Shown: positions 11,201 through 21,313, counted from the first letter of the stretch. The stretch is DNA of 34,740 bases from Glomus cerebriforme (GCA_003550305.1 QKYT01000310.1:96929-131668); one strand, 5' to 3'. Notes: generated from the sequence alone by a model not told the origin. Numbers and translations: made by a program.

Positions 11201-11866
11201 CTTCCCGGTACCGTGGTCGAATCGGATATTACGCATCCGTTTGAATTCGATTTTTGTAAGTAATTAATTTACATCATTATATGCAATTCATAAACAATTT
11301 TAATGATTTATATAACCTTTAATCCTTATTAGATCTTCAAAGTCACGCTGGGTTGCAGGGAACTTGCCGACCCTCTCATTATCACGTTTTGTTTGACGAA
11401 AATGGGTTCAATGCGGACGGGTAAGTTATTTTTAATTTGGGATTTGAAAATTTAATATAATGTAATTAAATTAATTATTAATAATTTAGATTGCAGACGT
11501 TGTCATATAATTTGTGTTACTTATATGCACGATGTACGCGTGCGGTATCTTTGGTAAGATTTTACTTTACATTTTGTTTACTTGTATTTATTTAATGATA
11601 ATAATTGTCTTATAATTAACTTAAATAGGTTCCACCCGTGTATTATGCACAATTGGTCTGTACCAGGGCCAAATTCCACTCGCGTTCAGGGGCTTGGAGT
11701 GATACCGAGTCTTCCGAAGAAGGTGCGGGTGCCGCGGCCACATTTGGAGTTGTTAAACAGGAACTCCAAAGGGTAAATATAAATAAAACATCTCGAACGT
11801 GTATTATCTTCAATTATCATATTCTAACTTAAAATAACCACTTTTTAGGTGATGTATTTTATGTGA
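8246..11866 (+). CDS. Argonaute protein, copy B (841 aa, 13 exons), catalytic His replaced by Gln
   Basis: A tandem paralogue of 2063-5636 with the same 13-exon structure. Proposed exons: 8246-8486, 8731-8789, 8865-9018, 9085-9626, 9708-9884, 9958-10188, 10256-10634, 10719-10970, 11079-11255, 11333-11420, 11490-11553, 11629-11772, 11849-11866. They total 2526 nt, all GT-AG, with no internal stop. N, ArgoL1, PAZ ([14 protein letters not shown]), ArgoL2, MID ([18 protein letters not shown]) and PIWI domains are all complete. Catalytic positions are D588 (GADVTHP), E627 (TEII) and D659 (YRDGVSEG). The fourth is Q796 (YYAQLV; codon CAA 11650-11652) instead of His. Indels against copy A are three single codons, in exons 3, 4 and 8. 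With all frames intact the gene looks expressed. RNA binding should be retained, while slicing is probably lost or weak (inference). Confidence 0.95.
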
Positions 11867-12005
11867 TCACTTTATGTGAAACAAAGTTAAGGAACGAAAA
11901 AAGCGAAACTTTGGTTCAAATATGAATCAATTGTATTTATTAATAATAAGTCTAAAAATATTTTGATTTTATCTATTTGTATATATAATAACTATAATAA
12001 CTAAA

Positions 12006-12011
12006 AATAAA
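12006..12011 (+). terminator. Polyadenylation-type AATAAA after Argonaute B
   Basis: AATAAA lies 140 bases after the stop codon and is followed by a long A run. This matches the arrangement after Argonaute A (AATAAA at 5841). Confidence 0.4.
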
Positions 12012-12357
12012 AAAAAAAAAAAAAAATTTTCTTAAAAATTTTAGTATATTGTAATTTGTTTTTTTTAAAAAAAATTTACTACCGGAATAATATTAAAGAA
12101 AAAAAATTAAAAAAAATTGTAAGTTTTATGCTTCCTATGTTCCTTAATAGCCGTGATTAATTGTTTTTATATAGCTATGTTAAATCCAGTCGGAATTAAC
12201 ATGATTGCAAATCAAAGTTATTATTTTTGCCCAAACTTACATTATTTCGCCTGTTTCTGTTCATAAAATATTTTTTTTTTTAAAAAAAAAAAAGAATTTA
12301 TATCACTAATAATGATTAAATCAGTTTTAACAATCATGGAACCTCGAATTACTATAC

Positions 12358-12450
12358 CATGTCCCAAATCAAACTTGGGAAAATTTTACTTAACCACGTC
12401 CCATTGTCACAAGTTTTATTCGGAATATCCCAAGTCGGATTTGGGACATG
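12358..12450. mobile_element. Short TIR element of the TCCCAA foldback family
   Basis: The ends are CATGTCCCAAATCAAACTTGGGA (written as its inner parts CATGTCCCAAATC and ACTTGGGA, from 12358) and TCCCAAGTC...GATTTGGGACATG, ending at 12450. They are inverted copies of each other. Each end is itself a small hairpin (TCCCAA...TTGGGA). The element lies inside duplicate B at a place where duplicate A (near 6375) has none, so it inserted after the duplication. Related copies are at 21949-22182 and 31764-31845. Confidence 0.7.
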
Positions 12451-12756
12451 TCTACATTTCAAAAGATAAAATTACACATTTATTTTTTTAAAAAAAATGT
12501 AGGATATTGGCACACAATAAGCATTAATTCAAGAAATATTTTCATTGGTATCAAAATAGACCTGATACAGTAGTATGCAATTTTCTTGAAGAAAGTCAAA
12601 TGCTCAGCGCGAGTGATTTATAGACATTATGCTAAAAAAATTTTTTCTATTTATTGTTATTGCAGATATTTGTGAAGAGCTTGGATAAATGTTTTGAAAA
12701 TGTTTGTGAGTTTGATTTTGTAAGAGAAATATTCAAAGAATATAATTTTATCAGTT

Positions 12757-13925
12757 TTTAATACTATTTGTTTATGTTATATTTCATACGTGAACAGATA
12801 TTTCACTTTGAGGAGGTTCATCATATTCTCGCAGAAGTTATTTTAGGAGGAATGATACAGTATATCCATTACTATTCTTTCTTACAAAACTGATTTAAGC
12901 TTTGGGAACTAATATTATAGAGATTGTTCATGCATTTAATAAATCAAATAAATAAAAAAAAAACGGTCAGGAATAAAGGTTACAATTGCAGGAAATGGAA
13001 CAGGAGCTGTTGCAAGAGATTTAAGAGCAAATTTGACAAATATGGTAACTTATATTTAATAATAGTTTTTTTTAAAAAAAAGATACAACAATCTTACCTT
13101 GCAAAATACAGTGAATGCTACTACCTTTTCTAATTTCCGTAGAATGAGGTTTTAATTCTTAATAAGATAAAGAAAGTATATGACTGAAATTAAAAGATGG
13201 GATAAAAAAATTATATGATTTAATGGATTTTTTTTGTTTATATAAAAAATGCAATTTTGGCGATAAACTCAATTAAATTAGATTGATGTTAAACATTTTT
13301 AAATTGTTTATTTATATTAGATTGAACTTTTTATAAATTGTAAAAAAATTAATTTATTTTTTAGTATAATTTAAACATAATGGGATATATGATTAGGCTA
13401 ATCCATGAGAAATTGACACTATCATTTTTAGAAATTTATAAAATCTGTATCTTCTATTTAAGCAAGTGATAATAATCAAATTTATTTTAATAAGTAGTTA
13501 AAAAAAAATATGAAATATAACCAAACTCATGAAATATATACCTTTAAGCTAACGTTAAATTTAAATAAACAAAAAAAAAAATAATAAATGAATTCTTTAA
13601 AATTTTTTCTGTCTTCAAATTTTTCTTCGCTTTCGGTTTCTACTTTGGTCTTTTTTTTTTAAAAAAAAAATTAAATATATTAAATTACGAATAAAAAAAA
13701 AACAAAGATATTAATTATATGTTAAATTTACCATCTTCGTTGATATTCAATTTGGAAATATAAATTTGTAAAGATTCTATTTAATGAAATAAAAATATTA
13801 GTATTTATTTGACATTAACTTATTGAATATTTATTATAGTTACCTGAAAATTCCATGCTTATTATATTATCATCAGGAAGGTTATTAAATTTAAGTAATC
13901 TGCTTGTCATATGATAAGCTAGTCG
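12757..13925. other. Block present only in duplicate B
   Basis: The left join is ...TATAATTTTATCAG (12750s) and the right join is GAAGTCATGTTACTAG (13926). In duplicate A the same two flanks are directly adjacent at 6573-6590. The block includes the kinase tail (13815-13925), an unidentified coding-like stretch (12979-13044) and AT-rich DNA. A deletion in copy A fits best because the kinase reading continues across the right join. Confidence 0.6.
12792..13044 (+). pseudogene. Coding-like fragments of an unrecognised gene
   Basis: Two stretches read like protein. 12792-12881 gives EQIFHFEEVHHILAEVILGG and further residues. 12964-13044 gives KRSGIKVTIAGNGTGAVARD followed by LRANLTNM, ending at a possible donor GTAACT. 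They are in different frames, with stop-rich DNA between, so an intron or decay separates them. No start codon, conserved motif or family can be assigned. This is probably a remnant rather than an active gene. Confidence 0.3.
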
Positions 13926-14330
13926 AAGTCATGTTACTAGTTTGTAAATTATTATTAATTTTATTTGTTTCATTAATTTGCTTTGTAAATCCTGTTTCTC
14001 CATTCCATATAAAGTTTATATTCCATTTATATAAAATTTCAAAAAATTTTTATTCCTAAATTTTCATTATGACTTAAATCATAATAAGCAAACATAATGA
14101 TATCAAAACTATAAACATCAGCAGCTTTGGTATAATTTTGTCCTCTTAAAATTTCAGGAGCAACATAAGGTAAACACCACCATATAAGTTATATATGTAG
14201 GTATATATTACCAATATGTAAATTAGCTCATTCGCATGAATTTGATTAAGCCCAATTGCAACATTATATAAATGTTCAATAACTTTATTATAATTTCTAT
14301 CTAAATAATTTCGCAATCTTACTAATCAAT
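13815..14330 (-). pseudogene. Protein-kinase remnant (copy B)
   Basis: On the minus strand, in order: LRNYLDRNYNKVIEHLYNVA and IGLNQIHANELI (helices before the catalytic loop), then a gap where the HRD loop should be. Next are LPYVAPEILRGQNYTKAADV (activation-segment end, APE motif) and NENLGIKI, then a deletion of the last C-lobe helices. The tail reads KQINETNKINNNLQTSN and TSRLLKFNNLPDDNIISMEF, ending at TAA 13815-13817. Missing catalytic loop, frameshifts and stops make it non-functional. It belongs to the tyrosine-kinase-like kinases common in Glomeromycotina. The 13926-14075 part has its duplicate at 6577-6805. Confidence 0.75.
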
Positions 14331-15094
14331 GCATAATATAAAACCATTATATAAATCAAATTAATAAAAAAGATACTAAGAAAAAATAGAATCGCATATC
14401 GCAAAAGATTAAAGATTTTTATTTGTTATTATATATTGACTTATAATGAATATAAAGAAAATATAGTAGTAATAATATAACCTCGTTTATTCAAAATTGT
14501 GTATTTAGGAAAGTAGATGTTACAGTATTTATGCAAATTTTACAAGTGGTCGCACAATTTTGAAATCAGTCTGTAGATGGGAAAAAAGATAAATTATGCT
14601 ATGCCAAGAAATATTTATTATTAACATTTATAATTTTAGAGGTGATAATTTTATTTTAATTCAACATAGAAACGAGATGAAAATTGCAATATATAGGCGC
14701 AATTTATATGCAAATGATCACTGTTTAATGCTAGCAACATTAGACTAAAGTTAGTTCGATCTAGAAGTTCCCTTCAATTAGTTTTTTTTAAAAAATTTAG
14801 ATTATTAGTGGAATAAGTTATAGTTCCAATGCAATTCATATCTAGAATTAATAATTTAAATTACAAATTTAAAATGCAGACAAAATTGGAATACATCCTA
14901 GAACATTGAAATTTTCGCCCACGTGATTTTATGTAATATTTTGCGTCACTTTCTATTATAGGGTTTAATTTTTTTCAGCGTCTGAAATTATTCACATAGT
15001 AAATTTCTTATTATCGTACTGCCAGAACAAGCAAATATTCTCAAAAGAATATATCAATAATATAATACCATATATTTATTTTTAAAAAAGAAAA
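14331..15094. other. AT-rich spacer, no gene seen
   Basis: Nothing coding, no RNA gene and no clear inverted repeat is recognised. It may hold decayed upstream parts of the kinase remnant (N-lobe), but no motif is readable. Confidence 0.35.
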
Positions 15095-16740
15095 TTATTT
15101 GTACAAAAAAAAAACAAAATATAAAATATTATTTTTACATAATTTGAAATATTTCAAATTCTTTAACATAATATTCACCCTCAGATTCCCTAATCGAGTT
15201 CTCTCATAAGAAATTTTCTTACAAGACATTCCTAATTGTCCAGTAAAACCTTTGAATAAAAATAGATCACCATTACCAAAATATGGTCCATATTTAGGGC
15301 TATTATATATAGCAAACCTTTCATTCATTACACGACTCAAACATTGTACTTATTATTCTTAAAAGAAAATATGAAACTATCTTTAGTGATGCTATAATTT
15401 CCATGAAATTGGATTGTATCCTCCAAAAATTTCGTCACTATTTTTGTTTTAATAACCGTTACAGTGCAAGATTGATTATCACAAATTTCATGAAAATTTT
15501 TAAATCAGTAAATATATCATGAGATTCGTGATACGTTATTTTATCAGTAATTTATTAATAAATGATTTATGCTAGTACAACTAGTTACTAGACATTTATA
15601 TTGTTACTATGTGATTATTACATTCTACATGTAAGGCACGATAGTGCCGCAGTTATGAGGCACGTAGTGTCGAGTAAGTAAAATTGTTGAGCGGAGCTCA
15701 ACAATTTTCACCAATCACATTTCTTATTCCAAATACAATAGTTACTCGGCACTTCGTGCCGAGTAACTATTAATTATTGTCTACAATCTGTAATTTATTA
15801 ATCCAATTTGAGATAATTTCAGCATGTTGTAATATAATGATATTAGAATCAGAATTATTTCAATAATGTTCTTAGTTACATTACGTTCTAATTTTTCAAT
15901 TGACTTGATTAAGCTTTTGTATAATTCCTTTGGAAGAATTCTTTTATAAGGTATAACTTTATCAGAAAATTCTTTGGAAGTTAAATTATGAAATCTAATA
16001 AAGGGAATATTGTTGTAAAATAATCTTCAAAGAATTGAAACCATCTTTTGAATATTTTTCTATATTAGAGGGAATTTCTGGATTTTGAGCAAGTCCCCGT
16101 TTAATCATAATGTTCCCAGACTTGTACTTCACTCATTTGAACATTTCACTTTTAATAAGTGAGACCAAAAGTTTTTCTGGAATTGTAGGAAAGTATGGCG
16201 AATTGAATATCTTATTTGGCTCTTTAGAGATTAAATCAGTACAAAATTTTTGAAGTTTCAAAAAAGTATCATTTTCAAAGCTCGTTTGGTGTATCAAATC
16301 AAATTTTGTTCATCCAATTTTCTTTATTTTCAATTAAGAAGGATTCTAAATAAGGAATTAATTCTTGAAGACTGAGAAATTAAGATTTTAATGATATCCG
16401 TAGCATCATATTATTCCAAAGAAAATCTTCCTCCATAAATATACCTAAAATAAAATAAAATGTTTGTTTAAAATATGTTTAGCGCATAAAGAAAAAGATA
16501 ATAGTTCTTTCTTACCTTAAAATTACACTAAAAGTTTCGGGCAAAATATTTGATAATTTAATATGCGTTAAAGTTCCCTTTTTATTAGTTGACAAAATTC
16601 TTCGCAGAACGATAATTTAATACGACCATATGAGCATGAAATACTTTTATAATATCATAATATTCGTCATTTAAAATTTCAAGTAAATTTTGATATAATT
16701 TTGTCGAAAGTTTATCATCAGCCATTAATTGTAGATTTTT
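15095..16740 (-). pseudogene. BTB-BACK-TLDc domain protein, broken
   Basis: On the minus strand: BTB start MADDKLSTKLYQNLLEILND with FHAHMVVLNYRS, then after a frameshift RRILSTNKKGTLTHIKLSNI. A GTAAG donor at about 16516 and a TTTTAG acceptor at about 16445 mark a conserved intron, followed by YIYGGRF. The BACK region reads PEKLLVSLIKSEMF...IMIKRGLAQNPEIPS, then a join region RFHNLTSKEFSDKVIPYKR. TLDc pieces are SDEIFGGYNPISWK and NSPKYGPYFGNGDLFLF. Several frameshifts and stops are present, and a palindrome cluster (15635-15771) sits between BACK and TLDc. An intact relative lies at 23075-24576. BTB proteins usually bridge substrates to cullin-3 ligases; this copy cannot be functional. Confidence 0.8.
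15635..15771. repeat. Cluster of perfect palindromes (hairpin element)
   Basis: Three perfect hairpins stand within 137 bases: GGCAC/GTGCC with a 4-base loop (15635-15648); 13-bp arms AAAATTGTTGAGC/GCTCAACAATTTT with loop GGA (15680-15708); and 16-bp arms with loop TTC (15737-15771, core ACTCGGCAC/GTGCCGAGT). A diverged half copy, GGCACGTAGTGTCGAGTAA, lies at 15659-15677. The cluster interrupts the BTB-BACK-TLDc pseudogene and is clearly less AT-rich than its surroundings, which suggests an inserted element. Confidence 0.85.
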
Positions 16741-16815
16741 TACGAATAAAATGCAGATCATTGTTTCATATACTCGGCCGAAATAAGCTAAATTTAGTAG
16801 ATTTGTAGATTTCAT

Positions 16816-17329
16816 CTATTCAGCGTAAAAAAAGCAAGCAACTAACGTTTAAACTGTTAGAAATTTTTTCACGAAAGAAAAAAAAACTAAATGACAAATT
16901 TATAACCACTTTCGCAAAACCATATCCTTATAATCCTTATAAAAAATTTCTGGAAACAACTTCGATAAATGATTCTTAAACTAGTTAGTGCTTTCTTTCT
17001 ACAGTAGATTATGGTAAAGAAATATTATTGACCAGTGATTGAATTAGAATAAATGACAGATTTACTCATTTTGAATACTAGGAGAAAAATCATGGGTTGT
17101 TAACAAATATAGAAATTTTCATAAAAAGATTATGTAATTATTCATTGATTATTGAATTTTTCGTGACATATAAAAGTATAAATAATAGAAAATTACAAAA
17201 TTAAGCATGATGAGTCACATCACGTATGTTTTACTTTAAAATATATAAATACTACCATTTTTTCGCGTTTTTTAAATGTATCTCTTGTTATTTTTATCCT
17301 AATTTTATCTTACAACCAATTTTAAAAAC
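16816..17329. other. AT-rich spacer upstream of the BTB pseudogene
   Basis: No gene is seen. It would have contained the promoter of the broken BTB gene on the minus strand, but no element can be singled out. Confidence 0.35.
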
Positions 17330-17562
17330 TATTCCCTTTAAACCCCCTCTTACCTTCCTTATACTGTATATGAGGTTTTCCTCGTATCAGGCAAGGAAAG
17401 CCGGTCAGATAGTCGAGTATCTCCTAACTGGCTGGTTGGTTTTTTTTTTCTCCTTTAAACTTCCTCTTAACTTCCTTATACTGTACATGATATCTTCCTC
17501 ATAACAGGCAAGGAAAGCCGGTCAGATAGTTGAGTATTTCCTAACTGGCTGGTTGGTTTAGA
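17330..17562 (+). repeat. Two-unit tandem repeat, 117-bp period
   Basis: Unit 1 (17330-17446) and unit 2 (17447-17562) share CTTCCTTATACTGTA, then GGCAAGGAAAGCCGGTCAGA, and CTAACTGGCTGGTTGGTTT. CCTTCCTT starts recur 117 bases apart (17454 and 17471+100). The middle AGCCGGTCAG...CTAACTGGCTGG part can fold into a stem. The units are richer in G and C than the flanks and carry no stop-free frame of note. Confidence 0.8.
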
Positions 17563-17569
17563 TTAGAAT

Positions 17570-18420
17570 TCCCTCTTCACTTATTTCACTTAATTTCAAA
17601 AAAAAATCCAAAGATACCATCTGCTAGCAAAAAGTCTATTAAGTTGAGAATAGCCGTAAAATACTGAAACTGAAACCTGATTTTCCTAAAAAGAAGATAA
17701 TCAAGAAATTATTGTATTTAACAGAACAAACTGATAAGTAAGAAACAATTTTATTAACTGAAAATGGGGAAACAAAATATACAAAGTAAAAAAAAAAAAG
17801 AGTCATATTAGACGTAAAGTCAAAAGAATCTAAGGATAACAAAAATATATAATCTGTGTGATAATGAGAAAGCAACAGCTAAAATTAGATAAGTGATGAA
17901 GACTAAAGAAATCATTGAAAATGAAATTTCAAAGAGAAGGAACAAAGAGAAAGCTAGAAACTGAAATGCACAGGAAAAAGAAATGGAAAGAACAATTTGA
18001 AGAAAAGTAGAAAGTACCAGGACAATCGGAGATTACCTATGAAGTGTAGAAAAGTGAGAATTATTGAGGAAGTAATGAATGCAATAATTGAATAAAAAAA
18101 ATACCTAGAGAACTGGAAAGGGAAACAGCATACCCAAGAAATAAAATGTGAGAATAATTTGAAGTTAACAAGTTCTATCATGTTAATTGAAACATATGAA
18201 AGAACAAAGATGTATAAGGTAGAAATAGAAAGAGATAATGATGTAAATTAGAAAAACAAATAAGAAAATGGAAAAAAATTATATGAATGGAGAGTATTAA
18301 ACAATGTTGGAGTTTGCTGATAGAATCGGATAAAACAATATTAGATTTATTAAGATGACATAGATTACATAGATTAGAGACATTAATTAAACTGAAAATT
18401 TTTATTTTTAATTTTTAAAT
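17570..18420 (+). pseudogene. Purine-rich, lysine-coding-like stretch, decayed and unrecognised
   Basis: The plus strand is strongly purine-rich. It reads as interrupted charged peptide, for example EKLETEMHRKKKWKEQFEEK (about 17952-18010) and PRELEREQHTQEIKCEN (about 18104-18155), broken by stops and shifts. Composition like this could be an old coiled-coil coding region or simply low-complexity DNA. No family is recognised. Confidence 0.25.
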
Positions 18421-19643
18421 AATTGCAAAAAAAAAAAAAATTTATTTACTGTATTTTAAAAAAAAATTAATAAACTTTTTTATTTATTAAAATATTTAAT
18501 ATAAATTAATTTCTATTGTCACTATTATCATGTTAAATGTTATTTCAAGAATCGTTCTTAAAAATTAAATAATTGGGGTTTGAGATATTCCATATCACCA
18601 GAATAATTTAAATTAATTAAGAAAAAAAAGACTAACCCTATTTTTCAATAAGACATAATTATAATTAGTTTTTACATTTTCTCATCATTAAAAATGCTTA
18701 AATCAAATTAAAATTACAGGAATCAAAATTTATATAGTTTATTTTTAATCAAATAGATTGATAAGTTAGATAATTTAATTTTTGAATTCTCAATTATGCA
18801 AATTCTTTAAAGCCTTAAAAGTATATTAATAAGAAAACGCATATATACATGTTTCTAACATATCACATCATAAAAAAATGATGAGTAGGATTTTAGATAA
18901 ATGAAATTTTTAATTAAAGAGGTTGATATTCTATGAAAATATTATTAAGATGCCTTATGGTTTATATTAATTAATGAAAATTATTTTTTCTCTCACTTGC
19001 AGTGATCTGTATGAAATCCTACTTTGGAACCCGTAAATGAGTGTGATTTTTAACAGATAAACTATAAACAAATGTAGCACGTTTGTTAAATTTAATTGTT
19101 TAAATAAAAATATAAATTGCATCATTATTCATTTCTAAATTGAGGTGAAATAGATTGATATTGCTTAATAAAAACTCAATCTTATAAATGACTGTTAGAA
19201 ACTTATGAAATGATGCAAAATTGAATATTGGGAATTTTGAATTTGTTGAAATTCCATTTTTTTGTGTAAAATTTCTTCTGTCATCTTAGAGGGGATATGA
19301 TAATTTCTAATACTTTTCCATAAAATTATGACAGTAACATCACATCAAAGTCGTATATCATCATCTAAATAAAAAATTTTGTTAAGGCATTTTTTTAGTA
19401 GTATAACAGACAGTGTCACGCGATATTCACAGAATATAAATGAGATAATGCCGGCTGGAATTATGATTAATGTTACATAATGCTGTGAAATATTATTTGA
19501 TCAGCATTCTGATTACCCGCTCGGAGTTTAATTTCCGGTCTTTATTATAAATTTACGAATTTAGTTAGTTTATAGTTCTCCTTCCTTTCTTCCTTTCAAA
19601 CATTTTTTTTTAAAGTATTTCTTATTTTTCTTTAAATAAAATA
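18421..19643. other. Gene-poor AT-rich region and promoter side of the F-box gene
   Basis: There is no gene in the first 1000 bases. Near the F-box start a GGC-containing motif (CCGGCTGGAATTATG, 19451-19465) and a small stem (TGCTG 19481-19485 with CAGCA 19502-19506) occur. Both have relatives near 31700-32600. A pyrimidine-rich leader (CTCCTTCCTTTCTTCCTTTC, near 19578) precedes the ATG. Confidence 0.4.
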
Positions 19644-21101
19644 ATGTCTAAACTTAACAAAGATATCCTTTTTTTAATATTTGAAGAATTACAAGATGAT
19701 TCAAAATCTCTATTTTCATGTCTAATGATCAATAGACTTTGGTGTGAAACTGTGATTCCAATTTTATGGAGGAATCCTTGGCGTTATAGTATTAATTATA
19801 ATAATAAGAATTATTTATTGGCCATGATTGCTTTTAATTTACCTGATGATATCAAAGAATTCTTAAATAGACAAGGAATCAAATTANCTTCAATTTTGCA
19901 TCAATCTCTTTTATTTGATTATTTATCTTTCTGTAAAAGTATCAACATAAACATAATGAATAGTATAATTTGTATCGGATCTTCTTTTATTCAATTTTCT
20001 TTACAACAAGAATTTTATAATCTCATTATGAGAAAATGTTCAGAATTGAAGTATTTGGATATGAGATCAATCAAACATCAAATATTTTATCTTCCTGAAG
20101 CTAAAACTCGTCTCGAATCACTTTGCGAATTAAAATGTGAANCGACTATTGATTATAGATACTTTTATGGATTAGCTCGTATCTGTCAAAATATACANAG
20201 ACTTNTTATAATTAATATNGANNCAAATATAAATTATAGTGGACTTGTTAAATTAATTGAAGTTCAGAAAAATTTAAAATATTTTGAATGGAGAGATAAT
20301 TTTTTAGATAATAATCTTACAGGATATCCTTATGAAGAAATTTTTCTTATATTAGAAAAAAAGGCAGATAGTCTTAATAATTTAATAATATACCTCAAAT
20401 ATCATTTTTTTGCACACTCATTGTTACAAAGGATTATCTTAAAATTTCATAAATTAAAAATGTTAATAATTAATGAAGGTGTTTTGATTTATAAAGAACA
20501 ACCTAAAATGTTGATCTATCCTGATCTCAAGATCCTTCATATAGATTATATTACAATAAGCGCAGCTTCAAGTATAATTGAAAATAGTGGAGGAAATCTC
20601 AAAGAAATTTTATTATTTAAATACTTTAAAACTGAAAATAATTTTAATGAAGAATCTCTTAATTTTATTCGTAACATTTATCGACATTGTCCTTTAGTTA
20701 AATACTTGTCACTCTTGTTTTCACCATCAAAAGAACATTTCACCGAATTTGAAAAATTATTAAAAGTTTGTCAAAACTTAAAATCATTNTTAATTATTTT
20801 ATTTAATAATGATGAAATAGAATCTTATGGAAANATTATGGAAAATGGAGAAGAATTATTAAAAGCATTAATNAGATCGGCACCAAATAATCTAAAAGAA
20901 ATTAGATTTTTTGANCATTTTAAATTTTCCTTAAAAGCTTTGGAAGAATTCTTCGAAAATTGGAGAGGTCGACCTGCATTATCTATATTTACATCTGATA
21001 ATTTATATAGAGAAGATAATTATATAAAANTGATAAATGTATATAAAAATGATGGAGTAATTAAAGATTTTAGATTTGTTTCAAGACATGATATGTACTA
21101 G
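19644..21101 (+). CDS. F-box protein with LRR-like C-terminal part (485 aa)
   Basis: This is a likely substrate adaptor of an SCF-type ubiquitin ligase. Residues about 2-48 form an F-box-like domain (LNKDILFLIFEEL, then SCLMINRLWCETVIPILWRN). The rest consists of degenerate leucine-rich repeats (LKYLDMRS, LKMLIINEG, LKILHIDY, VKYLSLLF) typical of F-box/LRR expansions in Glomeromycotina. Single exon, ATG to TAG. Twelve single-base Ns fall inside the gene (19887, 20142, 20198, 20205, 20219, 20222, 20223, 20789, 20834, 20873, 20915, 21030), which probably marks unresolved near-identical copies. The last 61 codons recur at 1-186. A polyadenylation-type AATAAA is at 21301. The substrate is unknown. 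Confidence 0.9.
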   Translation: MSKLNKDILFLIFEELQDDSKSLFSCLMINRLWCETVIPILWRNPWRYSINYNNKNYLLAMIAFNLPDDIKEFLNRQGIKLXSILHQSLLFDYLSFCKSININIMNSIICIGSSFIQFSLQQEFYNLIMRKCSELKYLDMRSIKHQIFYLPEAKTRLESLCELKCEXTIDYRYFYGLARICQNIXRLXIINXXXNINYSGLVKLIEVQKNLKYFEWRDNFLDNNLTGYPYEEIFLILEKKADSLNNLIIYLKYHFFAHSLLQRIILKFHKLKMLIINEGVLIYKEQPKMLIYPDLKILHIDYITISAASSIIENSGGNLKEILLFKYFKTENNFNEESLNFIRNIYRHCPLVKYLSLLFSPSKEHFTEFEKLLKVCQNLKSXLIILFNNDEIESYGXIMENGEELLKALXRSAPNNLKEIRFFXHFKFSLKALEEFFENWRGRPALSIFTSDNLYREDNYIKXINVYKNDGVIKDFRFVSRHDMY

Positions 21102-21313
21102 TATAAATTTATAGGCTAGATTGAGTAGAATAATTTACCTACATCTGCACTTAAAATTTTATAGCCTTTTTATAACCTTTAAATTTCATTTTAAGTTTAG
21201 NATACGATATTTCTAGAATCATTATCTGAATATATTTCTTGTTTATTCTTTATTTTCATTTACAAATATTTTTTTATGTTTCATTTAAATATTTTCCTGC
21301 AATAAAATATTTA

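Larger units (their letters stand above)
7278..14075 (+). repeat. Duplicated segment, copy B (pairs with about 1051-6805)
   Basis: This is the second copy of the Argonaute-bearing segment, in direct orientation. It contains Argonaute B, a truncated version of the 6061 exon remnant and a more complete kinase tail. Compared with copy A it carries a TIR element at 12358-12450 and an extra 1.17 kb at 12757-13925. The kinase tail runs continuously across the right end of that extra block, so the block is more easily read as ancestral sequence deleted from copy A than as an insertion here. Confidence 0.85.

Noticed and set aside
12757..13925. Transposon insertion in duplicate B
   Set aside because: No terminal repeats or target duplication are seen, and the kinase tail continues across the right border, which favours deletion from copy A.
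15635..15771. CRISPR array
   Set aside because: The palindromes differ from one another, there are no regular spacers, and the window is eukaryotic.
17226..17504. 92-codon plus-strand frame
   Set aside because: It runs into the two-unit tandem repeat and is Phe/Tyr/Leu-rich as expected from T-rich DNA.
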